Counted from the first letter of the stretch, positions 8,791 to 19,959 are shown. The stretch is DNA of 64,000 bases from Variovorax davisae (GCF_030316845.1 NZ_JASZYS010000007.1:62001-126000); one strand, 5' to 3'. Numbers and translations are program-made. The notes: generated by a model from the letters alone, not told the origin.

Positions 8791-8852
8791 TTTCTTGATC
8801 CGATCGAAAAACCGCGTAGCATGCAATTGTTTGTTGCTTGATTCGATCGAAT
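8791..8852. promoter_or_regulatory. Repeated TTGATYCGATCGAA motif between divergent genes
   Basis: The 77-base gap between the DsbA-family gene and the LysR gene contains CTTGATCCGATCGAAAA (8794-8810) and CTTGATTCGATCGAATA (8836-8852), a direct repeat of 15 out of 17 bases spaced 42 bases apart. Each copy holds a CGATCG core with flanking dyad symmetry. Position and duplication suggest the binding site of the divergent LysR regulator; this is inferred. Confidence 0.5.
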
Positions 8853-9812
8853 ATGGACCGCATCGCCGCCGCCGAAGTCTTCGTCCGCATCGCCGAGCGC
8901 GGCAGCATGACCGCGGCCGCCGAGGCGCTCGACATGTCGCGCGCCATGGTGACGCGATACCTGGCGCAGATGGAGCAGTGGGCCGGTGCCCGGCTGCTGC
9001 ATCGCACCACCCGGCGCCTCAGCCTCACCGAGGCCGGCGAAGAGACGCTGGCGCGCTGCCGCCGCATGCTCGAGGTCGCGGCCGAGATGGCGAACGCCGC
9101 CAGCGCCTGCGCGGACGAACCGCGCGGCCTGCTGCGGGTCGCCTGCGCCCAGTCGCTGGCCCAGGACGTGCTCGCCTCGGCGGTGGCCGACTACCTGCGC
9201 CGCCATCCCCAGGCGGCGATCGACCTGCACATCGACGCCCGGCCGGTGAACCTGGTCGAAGAGCGCATCGACCTCGCGATCCGGATCACCAACGAACTCG
9301 ATCCGAACCTGATCGCCCGGCCGCTGGGCCACTGCGACTCGGTGGTCTGCGCCTCGCCGGCCTACCTGGCGGCCCACGGCGAGCCGGCCGGCGTGCAGGA
9401 CCTGGCACTGCACAACTGCCTGACCTATTCCTACTTCGGCAAGAGCCTGTGGCAGTTCGAGCAGGGCGCCGAGCGCATCGCGGTGCCGGTCAGCGGCAAC
9501 CTGAGCGCCAACGAATCGCAGGTGCTGCTGGCGGCGGCCATCGAGGGCGCCGGCATCGCGATGCAGCCGGCCTACTCGGCCCGCGGGCCGATCGCCCAGG
9601 GCCGGCTGGTGGCGCTGCTGCCGGAGTTCGTGCCCCAGGGCCTGGGGGTGTACGGTGTCTACGCGTCGCGGCGCCAGATGCCGGCGTCGCTGCGGGCGCT
9701 GCTCGACTTCCTGGCGGCGCGCTTCGCCGACCCGGCCCACTGGCCGCCCGGCGCGCTCAGTGCTCCGGCCCGACCGCGCGGTAGAGCGCGCGCACGAAAT
9801 CCGACTGCGTGA
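8853..9812 (+). CDS. LysR-family transcriptional regulator
   Basis: The 319-residue protein has an N-terminal winged helix-turn-helix (MDRIAAAEVFVRIAERGSMTAAAEALDMSRAMVTRYLAQMEQW, residues 1-43, then LLHRTTRRLSLTEAG) and a LysR effector-binding domain (about 90-290). The ATG at 8853 matches the usual family start. It is transcribed divergently from the DsbA-family and NAD(P)H-binding pair, the normal arrangement for an activator and its target. The last 19 codons, Arg/Ala/Pro-rich, overlap the convergent HPP gene by 56 bases, which is unusual; the functional domain ends before that. Confidence 0.93.
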   Translation: MDRIAAAEVFVRIAERGSMTAAAEALDMSRAMVTRYLAQMEQWAGARLLHRTTRRLSLTEAGEETLARCRRMLEVAAEMANAASACADEPRGLLRVACAQSLAQDVLASAVADYLRRHPQAAIDLHIDARPVNLVEERIDLAIRITNELDPNLIARPLGHCDSVVCASPAYLAAHGEPAGVQDLALHNCLTYSYFGKSLWQFEQGAERIAVPVSGNLSANESQVLLAAAIEGAGIAMQPAYSARGPIAQGRLVALLPEFVPQGLGVYGVYASRRQMPASLRALLDFLAARFADPAHWPPGALSAPARPRGRARARNPTA

Positions 9813-10884
9813 CCATCCCGGTCAGGCGGCGCTCGGCGTCGATGATCGGGATGTGGTGGTGGCCGCCCTCGGAGAACAACGGCACCAGTTCGGCCAGCGG
9901 CCGGTCCTCGCTGGCCACGCGCACTTGGCGCGTCATGATCTGGCCCACCACCTCGGGCTTGTTCGACACCACGCTGCGGGTCGCGCGGATGAAGTGGCGC
10001 AGCCGGCCGCCGATGCCTTCGTGGTGCTCCAGGTCGATCTGGCGGAAGAAGTCGGCCTGGGTCACGATGCCGACCACCCGGCGGGTCCGGTCGGTCACCG
10101 GCAGCGCCTTGATGCGGCGCTCGTGCATCAGGGTCCAGGCGTCTTGCAGGGGCATGCCGAACTCGGCCACCACCGGGTCGCGCGACATGATGTCGGCGCA
10201 GCGCACCGTGCCGAGCCGGCGGTGCCAGGCTTCCATCTCGGTCTGGCGGATCAGCGATTCGAGGTCGTCGCGGCTGATGTCCAGGACCTGGTTGTAGCGC
10301 GCCAGCACGGCGTCGATGTCGGCCGAACTGGCGCCCGCATCGGCGCCGGGGGGGCGCGGCGGCGCCAATTGCAGGTGCGGATAGCGGCGGCCCGTCAGGC
10401 TGTTGTAGACCACGCCGGCCAGCACCAGCAGCAGCGAGTCGGCGAACACCGGGAGAAAGGCGAACGGCAGCTCGCTGGTGTGGGTCAGGACGGCCAGCAG
10501 CGCCACCGCGCCGCCCGGCGGATGCAGGCAGCGCATGGCGAACATCAGGCCGATGGCCAGGGCGGTGGCCAGCGCGCCGACCCAGACGGCGTCGGGCAGC
10601 CAATGGGCGCAGGCGACGCCGACCAGGGCCGCAAGCGTGTTGCCGCCGATCACCGGCCAGGGCTGCGCCAGCGGGCTGGCCGGCAAGGCGAACACCAGCA
10701 CCGCGCTGGCGCCGAGCGGCGCGATCAGCCAGCCGCTGCCGCCGGCCAGCCACTCGCAGGCCAGACCGGTGAACAACAGGCCGATCGCGGCTCCCGCGAC
10801 GGCGCGCAGCCGTTCGCGCCCGTCGACGACGGTGGGCCCGGGCAGCCAGGCGCGGGCGAAGCTTCGCAGGTCGAACGAGCGCAT
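9757..10884 (-). CDS. HPP-family membrane protein with two C-terminal CBS domains
   Basis: The 375-residue protein has four to five hydrophobic segments (residues about 25-160) carrying the family's HPP signature in MRCLHPPGGAVALLAVL. A cytoplasmic tail holds two CBS domains: IMSRDPVVAEFGMPL...GIVTQADFFRQ and IMTRQVRVASEDRPL...GMVTQSDFVRAL. HPP proteins are poorly characterised and have been linked to nitrite or anion transport; CBS pairs usually sense adenosine ligands. The start ATG at 10884 is preferred over an upstream one at 10938, which would overlap the next gene. The 3' end overlaps the convergent LysR gene by 56 bases. Confidence 0.88.
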   Translation of the reverse strand: MRSFDLRSFARAWLPGPTVVDGRERLRAVAGAAIGLLFTGLACEWLAGGSGWLIAPLGASAVLVFALPASPLAQPWPVIGGNTLAALVGVACAHWLPDAVWVGALATALAIGLMFAMRCLHPPGGAVALLAVLTHTSELPFAFLPVFADSLLLVLAGVVYNSLTGRRYPHLQLAPPRPPGADAGASSADIDAVLARYNQVLDISRDDLESLIRQTEMEAWHRRLGTVRCADIMSRDPVVAEFGMPLQDAWTLMHERRIKALPVTDRTRRVVGIVTQADFFRQIDLEHHEGIGGRLRHFIRATRSVVSNKPEVVGQIMTRQVRVASEDRPLAELVPLFSEGGHHHIPIIDAERRLTGMVTQSDFVRALYRAVGPEH

Positions 10885-10888
10885 CGCT

Positions 10889-12127
10889 TCAGGCCGCCTC
10901 GCCGGCAACCCGGCGACCGATCTCGGGCCAGCGCCCATGCAGCCAGACCCAGGCCACCAGGCCGACGCTCAGCATCAGCAGCGAGGTGGCGGCCAGCGCC
11001 AGCGTGGAGTGCATGACCAGCGGCGCGACCACGCCGGCGACGATGCCGTTGGCGGTCGAGCCGATGACGGCCTGCAGCGACGAGGCCATGCCGCGGCGCT
11101 CCGGGTGCAGGTCGAGCACCAGCAGGGTCACGACCGGCACCATCAGCGCCCAGCCGAAGGCGAACACCGCCAGCGGCCACAGCGCCCAGGCCGCGTGCGG
11201 CGTGAAGAGCGTGTTGGCGATCACGTTGACCACCGAGGTCGCGAGCATGATCACGAAGCCGTCGCGGATCTGCCGCTTGGGCGCCACCTTGCCGGCCATC
11301 CGGCCGCTGGCCCAGGCGCCGGCCATGATGCCGCCGATGGTCAGCAGGAAGAACCAGAAGAACTGGGTCGGCGCCAGCGCCAGGTGGTCGCCGAGGAAGG
11401 CGGGCGCGGCCAGCACGTAGAGGAACATGCCGTTGAACGGCACGCCGCTGGCCAGCGCCAGCAGCAGGAAGCGCGGGTCGGAGCAGAGGTCCCAGTAGCC
11501 GCGCATGAGGTGGCGCACCTCGAAGGGCTGGCGATGGTCCCGGTGCAGCGTCTCGGGCAGCAGCTTGAAGTTGGCGACCCACAGCACCACGCCGACGCCG
11601 ACCAGGAACCAGAAGATGCTGTGCCAGCCCAGGTGTACGAACAGGAAGCCGCCGACGATCGGCGCGATCGCCGGCGCGATGCCGAAGTAGATCGTCACCT
11701 GCGCCATCACCTTCTGCGCCTCGGCCGGCGGGAACATGTCGCGGATCACGGCCCGCGAGACCACGATGCCGGCGCCGGTCGACAGGCCCTGCAGGGCGCG
11801 GAACAGCACCAGCTGCCCGATGGTCTGCGACAGGGCGCAGCCCAGCGAGGCGAGGGTGAACACCGCCAGGCCCCACAGCACCACCGGCCGGCGCCCGAAG
11901 CTGTCCGACAGCGCGCCGTGGAACAGGTTCATGAAGGCGAAGCCGAACAGGTAGGCCGAGAGCGTCTGCTGCATCTCGGCGGGGGTGGCACCGATCGATC
12001 GCGCGATGCCCGAGAAGGCCGGGATGTAGGTGTCGATCGAGAACGGACCCAGCATGCCGAGCACCGCCAGCAGCACGGCCAGCGCCCAGCGCGGCGCGCG
12101 CCAGAGTTTGTCGGCTTCGGGGTTCAT
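10889..12127 (-). CDS. Bcr/CflA-type MFS drug efflux transporter
   Basis: The 412-residue protein has twelve predicted membrane segments and the DHA1-family motif A loop GALSDSFGRRPV (about residues 71-82) after the second helix. The N-terminal region MLGPFSIDTYIPAFSGIARSIGATPAEMQQTLSAYLFGFA is characteristic of the Bcr/CflA subfamily. It probably exports drugs or metabolites such as sulfonamides or bicyclomycin-like compounds by proton antiport; the actual substrate is unknown. The HPP gene follows 4 bases downstream on the same strand, so they are probably cotranscribed. Confidence 0.92.
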   Translation of the reverse strand: MNPEADKLWRAPRWALAVLLAVLGMLGPFSIDTYIPAFSGIARSIGATPAEMQQTLSAYLFGFAFMNLFHGALSDSFGRRPVVLWGLAVFTLASLGCALSQTIGQLVLFRALQGLSTGAGIVVSRAVIRDMFPPAEAQKVMAQVTIYFGIAPAIAPIVGGFLFVHLGWHSIFWFLVGVGVVLWVANFKLLPETLHRDHRQPFEVRHLMRGYWDLCSDPRFLLLALASGVPFNGMFLYVLAAPAFLGDHLALAPTQFFWFFLLTIGGIMAGAWASGRMAGKVAPKRQIRDGFVIMLATSVVNVIANTLFTPHAAWALWPLAVFAFGWALMVPVVTLLVLDLHPERRGMASSLQAVIGSTANGIVAGVVAPLVMHSTLALAATSLLMLSVGLVAWVWLHGRWPEIGRRVAGEAA

Positions 12128-12162
12128 GGATGGCGTCTCCGTTCGGTTCTCGGTGTTCTTGA

Positions 12163-12187
12163 AAAAAGAAGGGCGCCCGAGGGCGCC
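12163..12187 (-). terminator. Rho-independent terminator of rpoD
   Basis: Read on the minus strand just after the rpoD stop, GGCGCC and GGCGCC form a 6-bp stem around CTCG. This is followed by CTTCTTTTTT, a good U-tract. Confidence 0.8.
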
Positions 12188-12211
12188 TTCCTTGTTCGGC
12201 TTGCAGCGAGC

Positions 12212-14521
<2,310 letters not shown>

Positions 14522-14758
14522 ACGACCTCGTACAACAAGATGGACCAAGCGGAATCACACGCGCCTCGAAACCCGGCGCAGGCAGGAGCACAAACACTGA
14601 GGCTGGGGGGACGCGAGCCCCCCGGCAGCCGTCAAAAGGCAAGATGTCGGGCGAACATTTGGTGTGCAGTCCTTGCGGTGTATTGACCCTTTTCCCGTCG
14701 GGAAGTGCATTGCGCTTGGGGTCGGCCCGGAGGTGCTGCTGTCGCTCTTGCCTTGTGA

Positions 14759-14797
14759 CCAGACGCTGGCTGGCGTCTGGCTAAGCCTTACATTATA
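14759..14797 (-). promoter_or_regulatory. Probable rpoD promoter -10 and leader hairpin
   Basis: On the minus strand a perfect TATAAT (14797-14792) lies just after the dnaG stop. A TTGAAA-like -35 is too close (14-base spacer), so the -35 is uncertain. Immediately downstream is an 8-bp inverted repeat, CCAGACGC with GCGTCTGG (14780-14759, 6-base loop), which would form near the 5' end of a roughly 260-base rpoD leader. The rest of the 14522-14813 gap shows nothing else I can name. Confidence 0.5.
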
Positions 14798-14813
14798 GCG
14801 CGCTGCCGGTTTT

Positions 14814-16772
14814 TCAAGCGCTGTTTGTGCTTGGCCTGAGGCGATTTCGCAACTCCAGCCGGCGCGCTTCGAGCGCCTTGTAGCGTTCCAGCGCCCGGGG
14901 ATCGCTGCCGACGGCCGCGATCGCCTCGCTTTGCTGGGCCTTGAGCAGGTCGTCCAGCATGTAGTCGAGCACGTTGCGCAGCTCGCGGGCCGCATCGGCC
15001 GCCTGCTCGCCCTCGGCGTCGCCGATCGGGCCGCCGTCCGGCCCGGTCATGACCCGCACCGCCAGCGCTTCGAACGCCAGGCCGCGCAGGCCCTCGCGTA
15101 GCGCCGCCCAGGGCTGGATCCCGTGTTCGTGCCCCTGGCTGTCGAGCCAGGCGAACAACTGGCCGTGTTCGCCGGGCAGGTCGCAGAGCAGGGCGTGCAG
15201 CTCGTGCGACAGCGCCTCCCATTCGGCCGGATTCGACAGCACCAGCCGCGCCGCCACGTCGGCCCGGCTGGTCGGCAGCCGGCGCCCGCCCGGGGGCGGG
15301 CGGGGCGGCGGCGGCTGGCGGAAGGACTTGAAGCGCTTTTTCTCCGTGCCGCCGCGCGACTGTTCGTCGAACCACTGGTCGCGGCTGGCCCAGTCCTCCT
15401 CGGTCATGTCGGCGGCCGCAGGCGCGCTGGCCCGGGACGGCGCCGGGGCGCTGGGGCGCGGCGCCGCCGGCGCCCAGAGCTCGCCCAGTTCCTGGGTGCC
15501 GAGCTGCGCCAAGGCCGCGATCTCGGCCAGCAGCTGGCGCTTGAGCGCGCCTTCGGGCAGCGCGCTCCACAGCGGCCGTGCATTGCTGGCCATGTGGGCG
15601 CGGCCCTCGGCGCTCGACAGCTCGCAGCCCTCGCGGGCCGCCTCGATCAGGAAACGGCTGAGGGGCGTGGCCTCGGCCACGAAACGCGCGAAGGCGTCGG
15701 CGCCGAACTCGCGGATGAAGCTGTCGGGGTCGTGCTCGGCGGGCAGGAACAGGAACTTGATGCTGCGCACATCGGTGGCGTAGCTCAGGGCACCGTCGAG
15801 CGCCTTGCGCGCGGCGCGCCGGCCGGCGGCATCGCCGTCGAAGCTGAACACCACCGATTCGGTGAAGCGGAACAGCTTCTGCACGTGCTCGGGGGTGCAG
15901 GCGGTGCCGAGGGTCGCGACCGCGTTCGGAAAGCCCAGCTGCGCCAGCGCCACGACGTCCATGTAGCCCTCGGTGACGAGCGCGTAGCCGCGGTCGCGGA
16001 AGGCCGCCCGGGCCTCGTAGAGCCCGTAGAGCTCGCGCCCCTTGCTGAACACGGGGGTCTCGGGCGAGTTCAGGTACTTGGGCTTTTCGTCGCCCAGCAC
16101 CCGGCCGCCGAAGCCGATGCATTCGCCCTTGACGTTGCGGATCGGGAACATCACGCGGTCGCGGAAGCGGTCGTAGCGCTTGGCGTCGCCGCCTTCCTCG
16201 GCCTCGCCGGCGATCACCAGGCCGCTCTCGGCCAGCAGCGGGTCGTCGTAGTCCGGGAAGACGCTGGCCAGCGAGCGCCACCCGGCCGGGGCGTAGCCGA
16301 TGCCGAACTGCTTGGCGACCTCGCCCGAGACGCCGCGGCCCTTGAGGTAGTCGATCGCACCGGGCGACTGGCGCAGCTGCTTGCGGTAGGCCTCGCCGGC
16401 CTTCTCGAGCACCTCGGACAGGGTGGCCTGCTTCTGCCGCTGGCCGGCGGCGCGGGCGCGCTCCTCGGGCGAGGCGTCGTCCTCGGGCACCTGCAGGCCG
16501 TACTGGCCGGCCAGGTCGTGCACCGCCTCGACGAAGCCCATGCCGGCATGCTCCATCAGGAAGCCGATCGCGTTGCCGTGCACGCCGCAGCCGAAGCAGT
16601 GATAGAACTGCTTGGTCGGGCTGACCGAGAAGGAAGGGGATTTCTCGCCGTGGAAGGGGCACAGGCCCATGAAATTGGCGCCGGCCTTCTTGAGCTGGAC
16701 ATAGCGTCCGACGATTTCCACCACGTCCGCGCGTGCGATCAGTTCCTGGATGAAAGAAGCGGGGATGGTCAT
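14814..16772 (-). CDS. dnaG: DNA primase
   Basis: The 652-residue primase has an N-terminal CHC2 zinc-binding domain (Cys38, His41, Cys59, Cys62 in GLCPFHGEKSPSF and YHCFGCG). The RNA-polymerase domain has the TOPRIM acidic motifs VTEGYMDVVALAQLG and FSFDGDAAGRRAARKAL, and a helicase-binding C-terminal domain follows after a Pro/Ala-rich linker (about residues 420-500). It makes RNA primers for Okazaki fragments with DnaB. The start is at MTIPASFIQELIARADVV. It lies upstream of rpoD. The usual rpsU and yqeY neighbours are not adjacent; a YihY-type gene is divergent instead. Confidence 0.98.
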   Translation of the reverse strand: MTIPASFIQELIARADVVEIVGRYVQLKKAGANFMGLCPFHGEKSPSFSVSPTKQFYHCFGCGVHGNAIGFLMEHAGMGFVEAVHDLAGQYGLQVPEDDASPEERARAAGQRQKQATLSEVLEKAGEAYRKQLRQSPGAIDYLKGRGVSGEVAKQFGIGYAPAGWRSLASVFPDYDDPLLAESGLVIAGEAEEGGDAKRYDRFRDRVMFPIRNVKGECIGFGGRVLGDEKPKYLNSPETPVFSKGRELYGLYEARAAFRDRGYALVTEGYMDVVALAQLGFPNAVATLGTACTPEHVQKLFRFTESVVFSFDGDAAGRRAARKALDGALSYATDVRSIKFLFLPAEHDPDSFIREFGADAFARFVAEATPLSRFLIEAAREGCELSSAEGRAHMASNARPLWSALPEGALKRQLLAEIAALAQLGTQELGELWAPAAPRPSAPAPSRASAPAAADMTEEDWASRDQWFDEQSRGGTEKKRFKSFRQPPPPRPPPGGRRLPTSRADVAARLVLSNPAEWEALSHELHALLCDLPGEHGQLFAWLDSQGHEHGIQPWAALREGLRGLAFEALAVRVMTGPDGGPIGDAEGEQAADAARELRNVLDYMLDDLLKAQQSEAIAAVGSDPRALERYKALEARRLELRNRLRPSTNSA

Positions 16773-16835
16773 GTAGGCTCGGAACTCCAAATGATACGCA
16801 AGCCGCCAGGCCCGCGCCGGGCCTCCGAACCGCCG

Positions 16836-17828
16836 ATGGCCCGAAAGCACCGAATGATCCGCCGTTCCCTCACCCACCAGGTCGGCCCCGTGCTGCGCCA
16901 CCCGCTGCGTTTCATCTGGCAGGCGCTCAAGAGTTTCAAGGCCAACCAGGGCCTGCTGCTCGCCGGCGCGGTGGCCTATTACGCGCTGCTGTCGATCGTG
17001 CCGCTCCTGATCGTCAGCGTCATCGCGCTGTCGCATTTCATCGACCAGGCGGCGCTGCTGAGTGCGGTGGGACGCTACCTGGCGTGGCTGCTGCCCGGCC
17101 AGTCGCAGGCGATCGTCGGCGAGCTGTCGAACTTCCTCACCCATGCGGAGGTGCTCGGCCCGGTGCTGCTGGTGACGATGATCTTCTTCAGTTCGCTGGC
17201 CTTCACGGTGCTCGAGGGCGCGATGGCGGTGATCTTCCACCACCGCAAGGCCGAGCATTCGCGACACTTCCTGATCTCGGTGGTGATGCCCTACATCTAC
17301 ATCCTGTGCCTGTGCGTCGGCCTGATGCTGGTGACGCTGGTGACGGGGGCGCTGCAGGTGATCGGCGAGGAAAGCGTCGAACTGCTCGGCTACAGCTGGT
17401 CGCTGTCGGGCGTGTCGGGCGTGCTGCTCTACCTGCTCGGGCTGGGCGGCGAGATCTTCATGCTGACCTCGCTCTACCTGGTGATGCCGGTCGGCCGGCT
17501 GCGCCTTCGGCATGCCTTGATCGGCGGCGTGACCGCCGCCTTGCTGTGGGAGGTCACGCGCCGCCTGCTGGTGTTCTATTTCGCCACCCTGTCGCAGGTG
17601 AACGTCGTCTACGGCTCGCTCACCACCGCGATCGTGGTGCTGCTGAGCCTGGAGATCGCCGCCACCCTGGTGCTGTTCGGCGCCCAGGTGATCGCGCAGT
17701 TCGAGCGCCTGGAGCGCACCGGCAGCCTCAAGCCGGACGAGGCCGCCGACGGGGCCCTCGGCGGCGTCGAGCCGGTCAGCGGGGCGCCAGCCGGATCGCG
17801 CCGTCGAGCCGGATCACCTCGCCGTTGA
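16836..17828 (+). CDS. YihY/BrkB (UPF0761) family inner-membrane protein
   Basis: This roughly 330-residue protein contains the family's core: [32 protein letters not shown], then five further membrane segments including [23 protein letters not shown] and [25 protein letters not shown]. Members were once called RNase BN or BrkB; their role is unclear. Three in-frame ATGs (16791, 16836, 16854) are possible and none has a strong ribosome site; the middle one is chosen, with low confidence. The C-terminal 18 codons overlap the convergent SDR gene. The gene is divergent from dnaG. Confidence 0.85.
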   Translation: MARKHRMIRRSLTHQVGPVLRHPLRFIWQALKSFKANQGLLLAGAVAYYALLSIVPLLIVSVIALSHFIDQAALLSAVGRYLAWLLPGQSQAIVGELSNFLTHAEVLGPVLLVTMIFFSSLAFTVLEGAMAVIFHHRKAEHSRHFLISVVMPYIYILCLCVGLMLVTLVTGALQVIGEESVELLGYSWSLSGVSGVLLYLLGLGGEIFMLTSLYLVMPVGRLRLRHALIGGVTAALLWEVTRRLLVFYFATLSQVNVVYGSLTTAIVVLLSLEIAATLVLFGAQVIAQFERLERTGSLKPDEAADGALGGVEPVSGAPAGSRRRAGSPRR

Positions 17829-18534
17829 GCATGTCGTTCTCGATGATGTGCTTCGCCAGCTTGGCGTAGTCCTCGGGGGTGCCCAGGCGCGAGGGGAAGG
17901 GCACGCTGGCGGCCAGGGCGTCCTGCACCTCCTGCGGCATGCCGAACAGCATCGGCGTGCCGAAGATGCCGGGGGCGATCGTCATGTTGCGGATGCCGCT
18001 GCGCGCCAGGTCGCGCGCGATCGGCAAGGTCATGCCGACCACGCCGCCCTTCGAGGCGCTGTAGGCGGCCTGGCCGATCTGGCCGTCGTAGGCCGCGACC
18101 GAGGCGGTCGAGATCAGCACGCCGCGCTCGCCGGTGGCCTCGGGTTCGTTCTTGCCCATCGCATCGGCCGCGAGACGGATCATGTTGAAGCTGCCGATCA
18201 GGTTGACCGTGACGGTCTTGCTGAAAACCGTCAGCGCGTGCGGGCCATTCTTGCCCACGGTCTTCTCGGCCGGCGCGATGCCGGCGCAGTTGACCAGGCC
18301 GACCAGCTTGCCGAGCTGCAGCGCAGCCGCCACCACGGCCTGGCCGTCGGCTTCCTGGCTGACGTCGCAGCGGACGAAGACGCCGCCGATGTCCTTGGCC
18401 ACCGCTTCGCCCTTGTCGGCCTGCATGTCGGCCACGACCACCTTGCCGCCGTTCGCCGCCAGCATCCGCGCCGTGCCTTCGCCCAGGCCCGAAGCGCCGC
18501 CCGTCACGATAAAAACCTTGCCGTTGATTTGCAT
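17776..18534 (-). CDS. SDR-family 3-hydroxyacyl-CoA dehydrogenase type II-like
   Basis: The 252-residue short-chain dehydrogenase has the nucleotide motif [19 protein letters not shown] (in [15 protein letters not shown]), and the active-site series S-Y-K in [25 protein letters not shown]. The C-terminal region [10 protein letters not shown]...[14 protein letters not shown]...[12 protein letters not shown] is characteristic of the HSD17B10/type II 3-hydroxyacyl-CoA dehydrogenase group, acting in fatty acid or branched-chain acyl-CoA oxidation. Its position next to a PHA phasin fits acyl-CoA metabolism. The upstream Met at 18546 is rejected because [13 protein letters not shown] is the usual start. 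Confidence 0.92.
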   Translation of the reverse strand: MQINGKVFIVTGGASGLGEGTARMLAANGGKVVVADMQADKGEAVAKDIGGVFVRCDVSQEADGQAVVAAALQLGKLVGLVNCAGIAPAEKTVGKNGPHALTVFSKTVTVNLIGSFNMIRLAADAMGKNEPEATGERGVLISTASVAAYDGQIGQAAYSASKGGVVGMTLPIARDLARSGIRNMTIAPGIFGTPMLFGMPQEVQDALAASVPFPSRLGTPEDYAKLAKHIIENDMLNGEVIRLDGAIRLAPR

Positions 18535-18584
18535 GCCGATCTCCAAATGGTGTGGCGGCCATTATCGAAGACCCGATCGGCCAT

Positions 18585-18613
18585 AAAAAAAGGCCCCGTC
18601 CGAGGACGGGGCC
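18585..18613 (-). terminator. Rho-independent terminator of the phasin gene
   Basis: GGCCCCGTCC (18592-18601) and GGACGGGGCC (18604-18613) form a GC-rich stem. On the minus strand it is followed by seven T residues (the A run 18585-18591). It sits between the phasin and SDR genes. Confidence 0.9.
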
Positions 18614-18678
18614 CTGAATTGGATCCCGAAGGACCCAAGGAGACAATCGTCGGCCCGCTCGCAGCGGGCCTGGATGGC

Positions 18679-19236
18679 TTAGCGCTTGCGCGTGGCGGTC
18701 TGGGCGGTGCTCTTGGCAGCGTTCACGGCGGTGGTCTGCACGGCCTGGAAGTTGGCTTCGGCGACGTCGGAGGCTTGCTTGACAGCCTTTTGCACCGATT
18801 CGAAGGCGTTGTTGGCGGCAGCCACGGCGCTCTTCATGACGGCGACGGCGGTTTCCGAGCCGGCCGGTGCGTTCTTGGCGGCGCTGTCGACCAGGCCGAC
18901 GAAGGCTTGCTGGGCTTCAGCGGCCTTGACTTCGAACGCCTTGGTGAATTCGGCGCTGGTGCCTTGGGCGATGTCGTACAGGTGACGGCTGTAGGCAGCG
19001 GTCTTCTCGGCCAGGGGCTGGAACAGGCTGGCTTGCAGCGTCAGCAGCTCTTGCGCATCCTTGACGCTCAGCAGGGCCTGGCTGGTGCCGGCGGCTTCGG
19101 TCAGGGCGGCCTTCGAAGCGGTCACATTGAGTTCGACCAGCTTTTCGACGCCTTCGAAAGCCTTGGTGGTCAGGCCGAACAGGGTTTCGAGGCTGGCTTT
19201 TTGCGAAGAGATGATTTGGTCGGCGGTGAGGGCCAT
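18679..19236 (-). CDS. phaP: Phasin, polyhydroxyalkanoate granule-associated protein
   Basis: The 185-residue helical protein begins [38 protein letters not shown] and continues as Ala-rich amphipathic helices ([33 protein letters not shown]). This matches the phasin 2 family of Burkholderiales. It coats PHA granules in the cytoplasm. A strong terminator follows. Upstream are two copies of a TTGCGSTGCAGCA motif likely bound by the PHA-responsive repressor PhaR. An upstream Met (19272) is rejected because the family starts at the chosen ATG. Confidence 0.95.
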   Translation of the reverse strand: MALTADQIISSQKASLETLFGLTTKAFEGVEKLVELNVTASKAALTEAAGTSQALLSVKDAQELLTLQASLFQPLAEKTAAYSRHLYDIAQGTSAEFTKAFEVKAAEAQQAFVGLVDSAAKNAPAGSETAVAVMKSAVAAANNAFESVQKAVKQASDVAEANFQAVQTTAVNAAKSTAQTATRKR

Positions 19237-19296
19237 GGTGGTGCTCCAGTTGAATTGAAAATGTTGATTCACGCTTGAGCTGCCCCTTCACTCATG

Positions 19297-19368
19297 TTGC
19301 GGTGCAGCATGGCCCCAAGTATAGGCAGCCACGCGTTCTGGACAAGGGGTTTTTATTGCGCTGCAGCA
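19297..19368. promoter_or_regulatory. Two TTGCGSTGCAGCA repeats upstream of phaP, putative PhaR sites
   Basis: TTGCGGTGCAGCA (19297-19309) and TTGCGCTGCAGCA (19356-19368) differ at one of 13 bases and are 59 bases apart, all in the gap upstream of the phasin gene. The TGC/GCA-rich dyads resemble operators described for the PhaR repressor of phasin genes. PhaR itself is not in this window. Confidence 0.5.
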
Positions 19369-19453
19369 ATTTAGAACGTGCTTTCTAAAACCGGTCCACG
19401 AGAATGTTCCGAATGCGTTCACATCGCGCTGCGCGCTGGCAGAATGCCGCGCC

Positions 19454-19891
19454 ATGAGCGCTGTTCGACCGACCCCCCACGCCCGCAGCGGCTACCGCTG
19501 CTTTCGCAGCATCCCCACGCGCTGGGCCGACAACGACATGTACGGCCACGTCAACAACGTCGTCTATTACGCCTGGTTCGACACGGCGGTGAATTCGCTG
19601 CTGATCGAGCGCGGTGCGCTCGACATCCACCAGGGCACCACGATCGGCTTCGTGGTGGAGACCCAGTGCAACTATTTCGCCCCGCTGGCCTTCCCGCAGA
19701 CCGTGGAGGCCGGCATCCGGGTGGCGCATGCCGGCAGTTCCAGCGTGCGCTACGAGATCGCCTTGTTCGCCCAGGGGGCGGAGACGGCCGCGGCGCAAGG
19801 GCATTTCGTCCATGTGTACGTCGACCGGGAAACCCAGCGGCCGGTCAAGCTGCCGGCCGCCTTGCAGGCCGTGATCGACGAGCTCAAATAG
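19454..19891 (+). CDS. Hotdog-fold acyl-CoA thioesterase (4HBT/YbgC-like)
   Basis: The 145-residue protein carries the 4-hydroxybenzoyl-CoA thioesterase-type motif TRWADNDMYGHVNNVVYYAWFDTAVN (about residues 22-47), in which Asp28 is the likely catalytic acid. The rest of the hotdog strands include FVVETQCNYFAPLAFPQTVEAGIRV. It would hydrolyse acyl-CoA or aryl-CoA thioesters in the cytoplasm. It is a single gene, divergent from phasin; chain length specificity cannot be read. Confidence 0.9.
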   Translation: MSAVRPTPHARSGYRCFRSIPTRWADNDMYGHVNNVVYYAWFDTAVNSLLIERGALDIHQGTTIGFVVETQCNYFAPLAFPQTVEAGIRVAHAGSSSVRYEIALFAQGAETAAAQGHFVHVYVDRETQRPVKLPAALQAVIDELK

Positions 19892-19895
19892 GAAA

Positions 19896-19922
19896 CCCCC
19901 TGCCAGGGCTTCCGGCAGGGGG
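19896..19922. terminator. Hairpin between convergent thioesterase and Cys-repeat genes
   Basis: CCCCCTGCC (19896-19904) and GGCAGGGGG (19914-19922) form a 9-bp stem shared by two convergent genes. The U-tract is poor on both strands (only TTT on the minus side), so termination strength is uncertain. Confidence 0.55.
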
Positions 19923-19959
19923 TCGAGGGCTACGGGGAATCAGCCCGCCCGAAGGCGAG

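Noticed and set aside
14759..14780. Hairpin after dnaG as a terminator
   Set aside because: No U-tract follows on either strand; it is better seen as a leader structure of rpoD.
16791..16835. Longer N-terminus for the YihY-type protein from the ATG at 16791
   Set aside because: The added residues are Arg/Pro-rich and unlike family N-termini, although a weak GGA lies upstream; left as an uncertainty.
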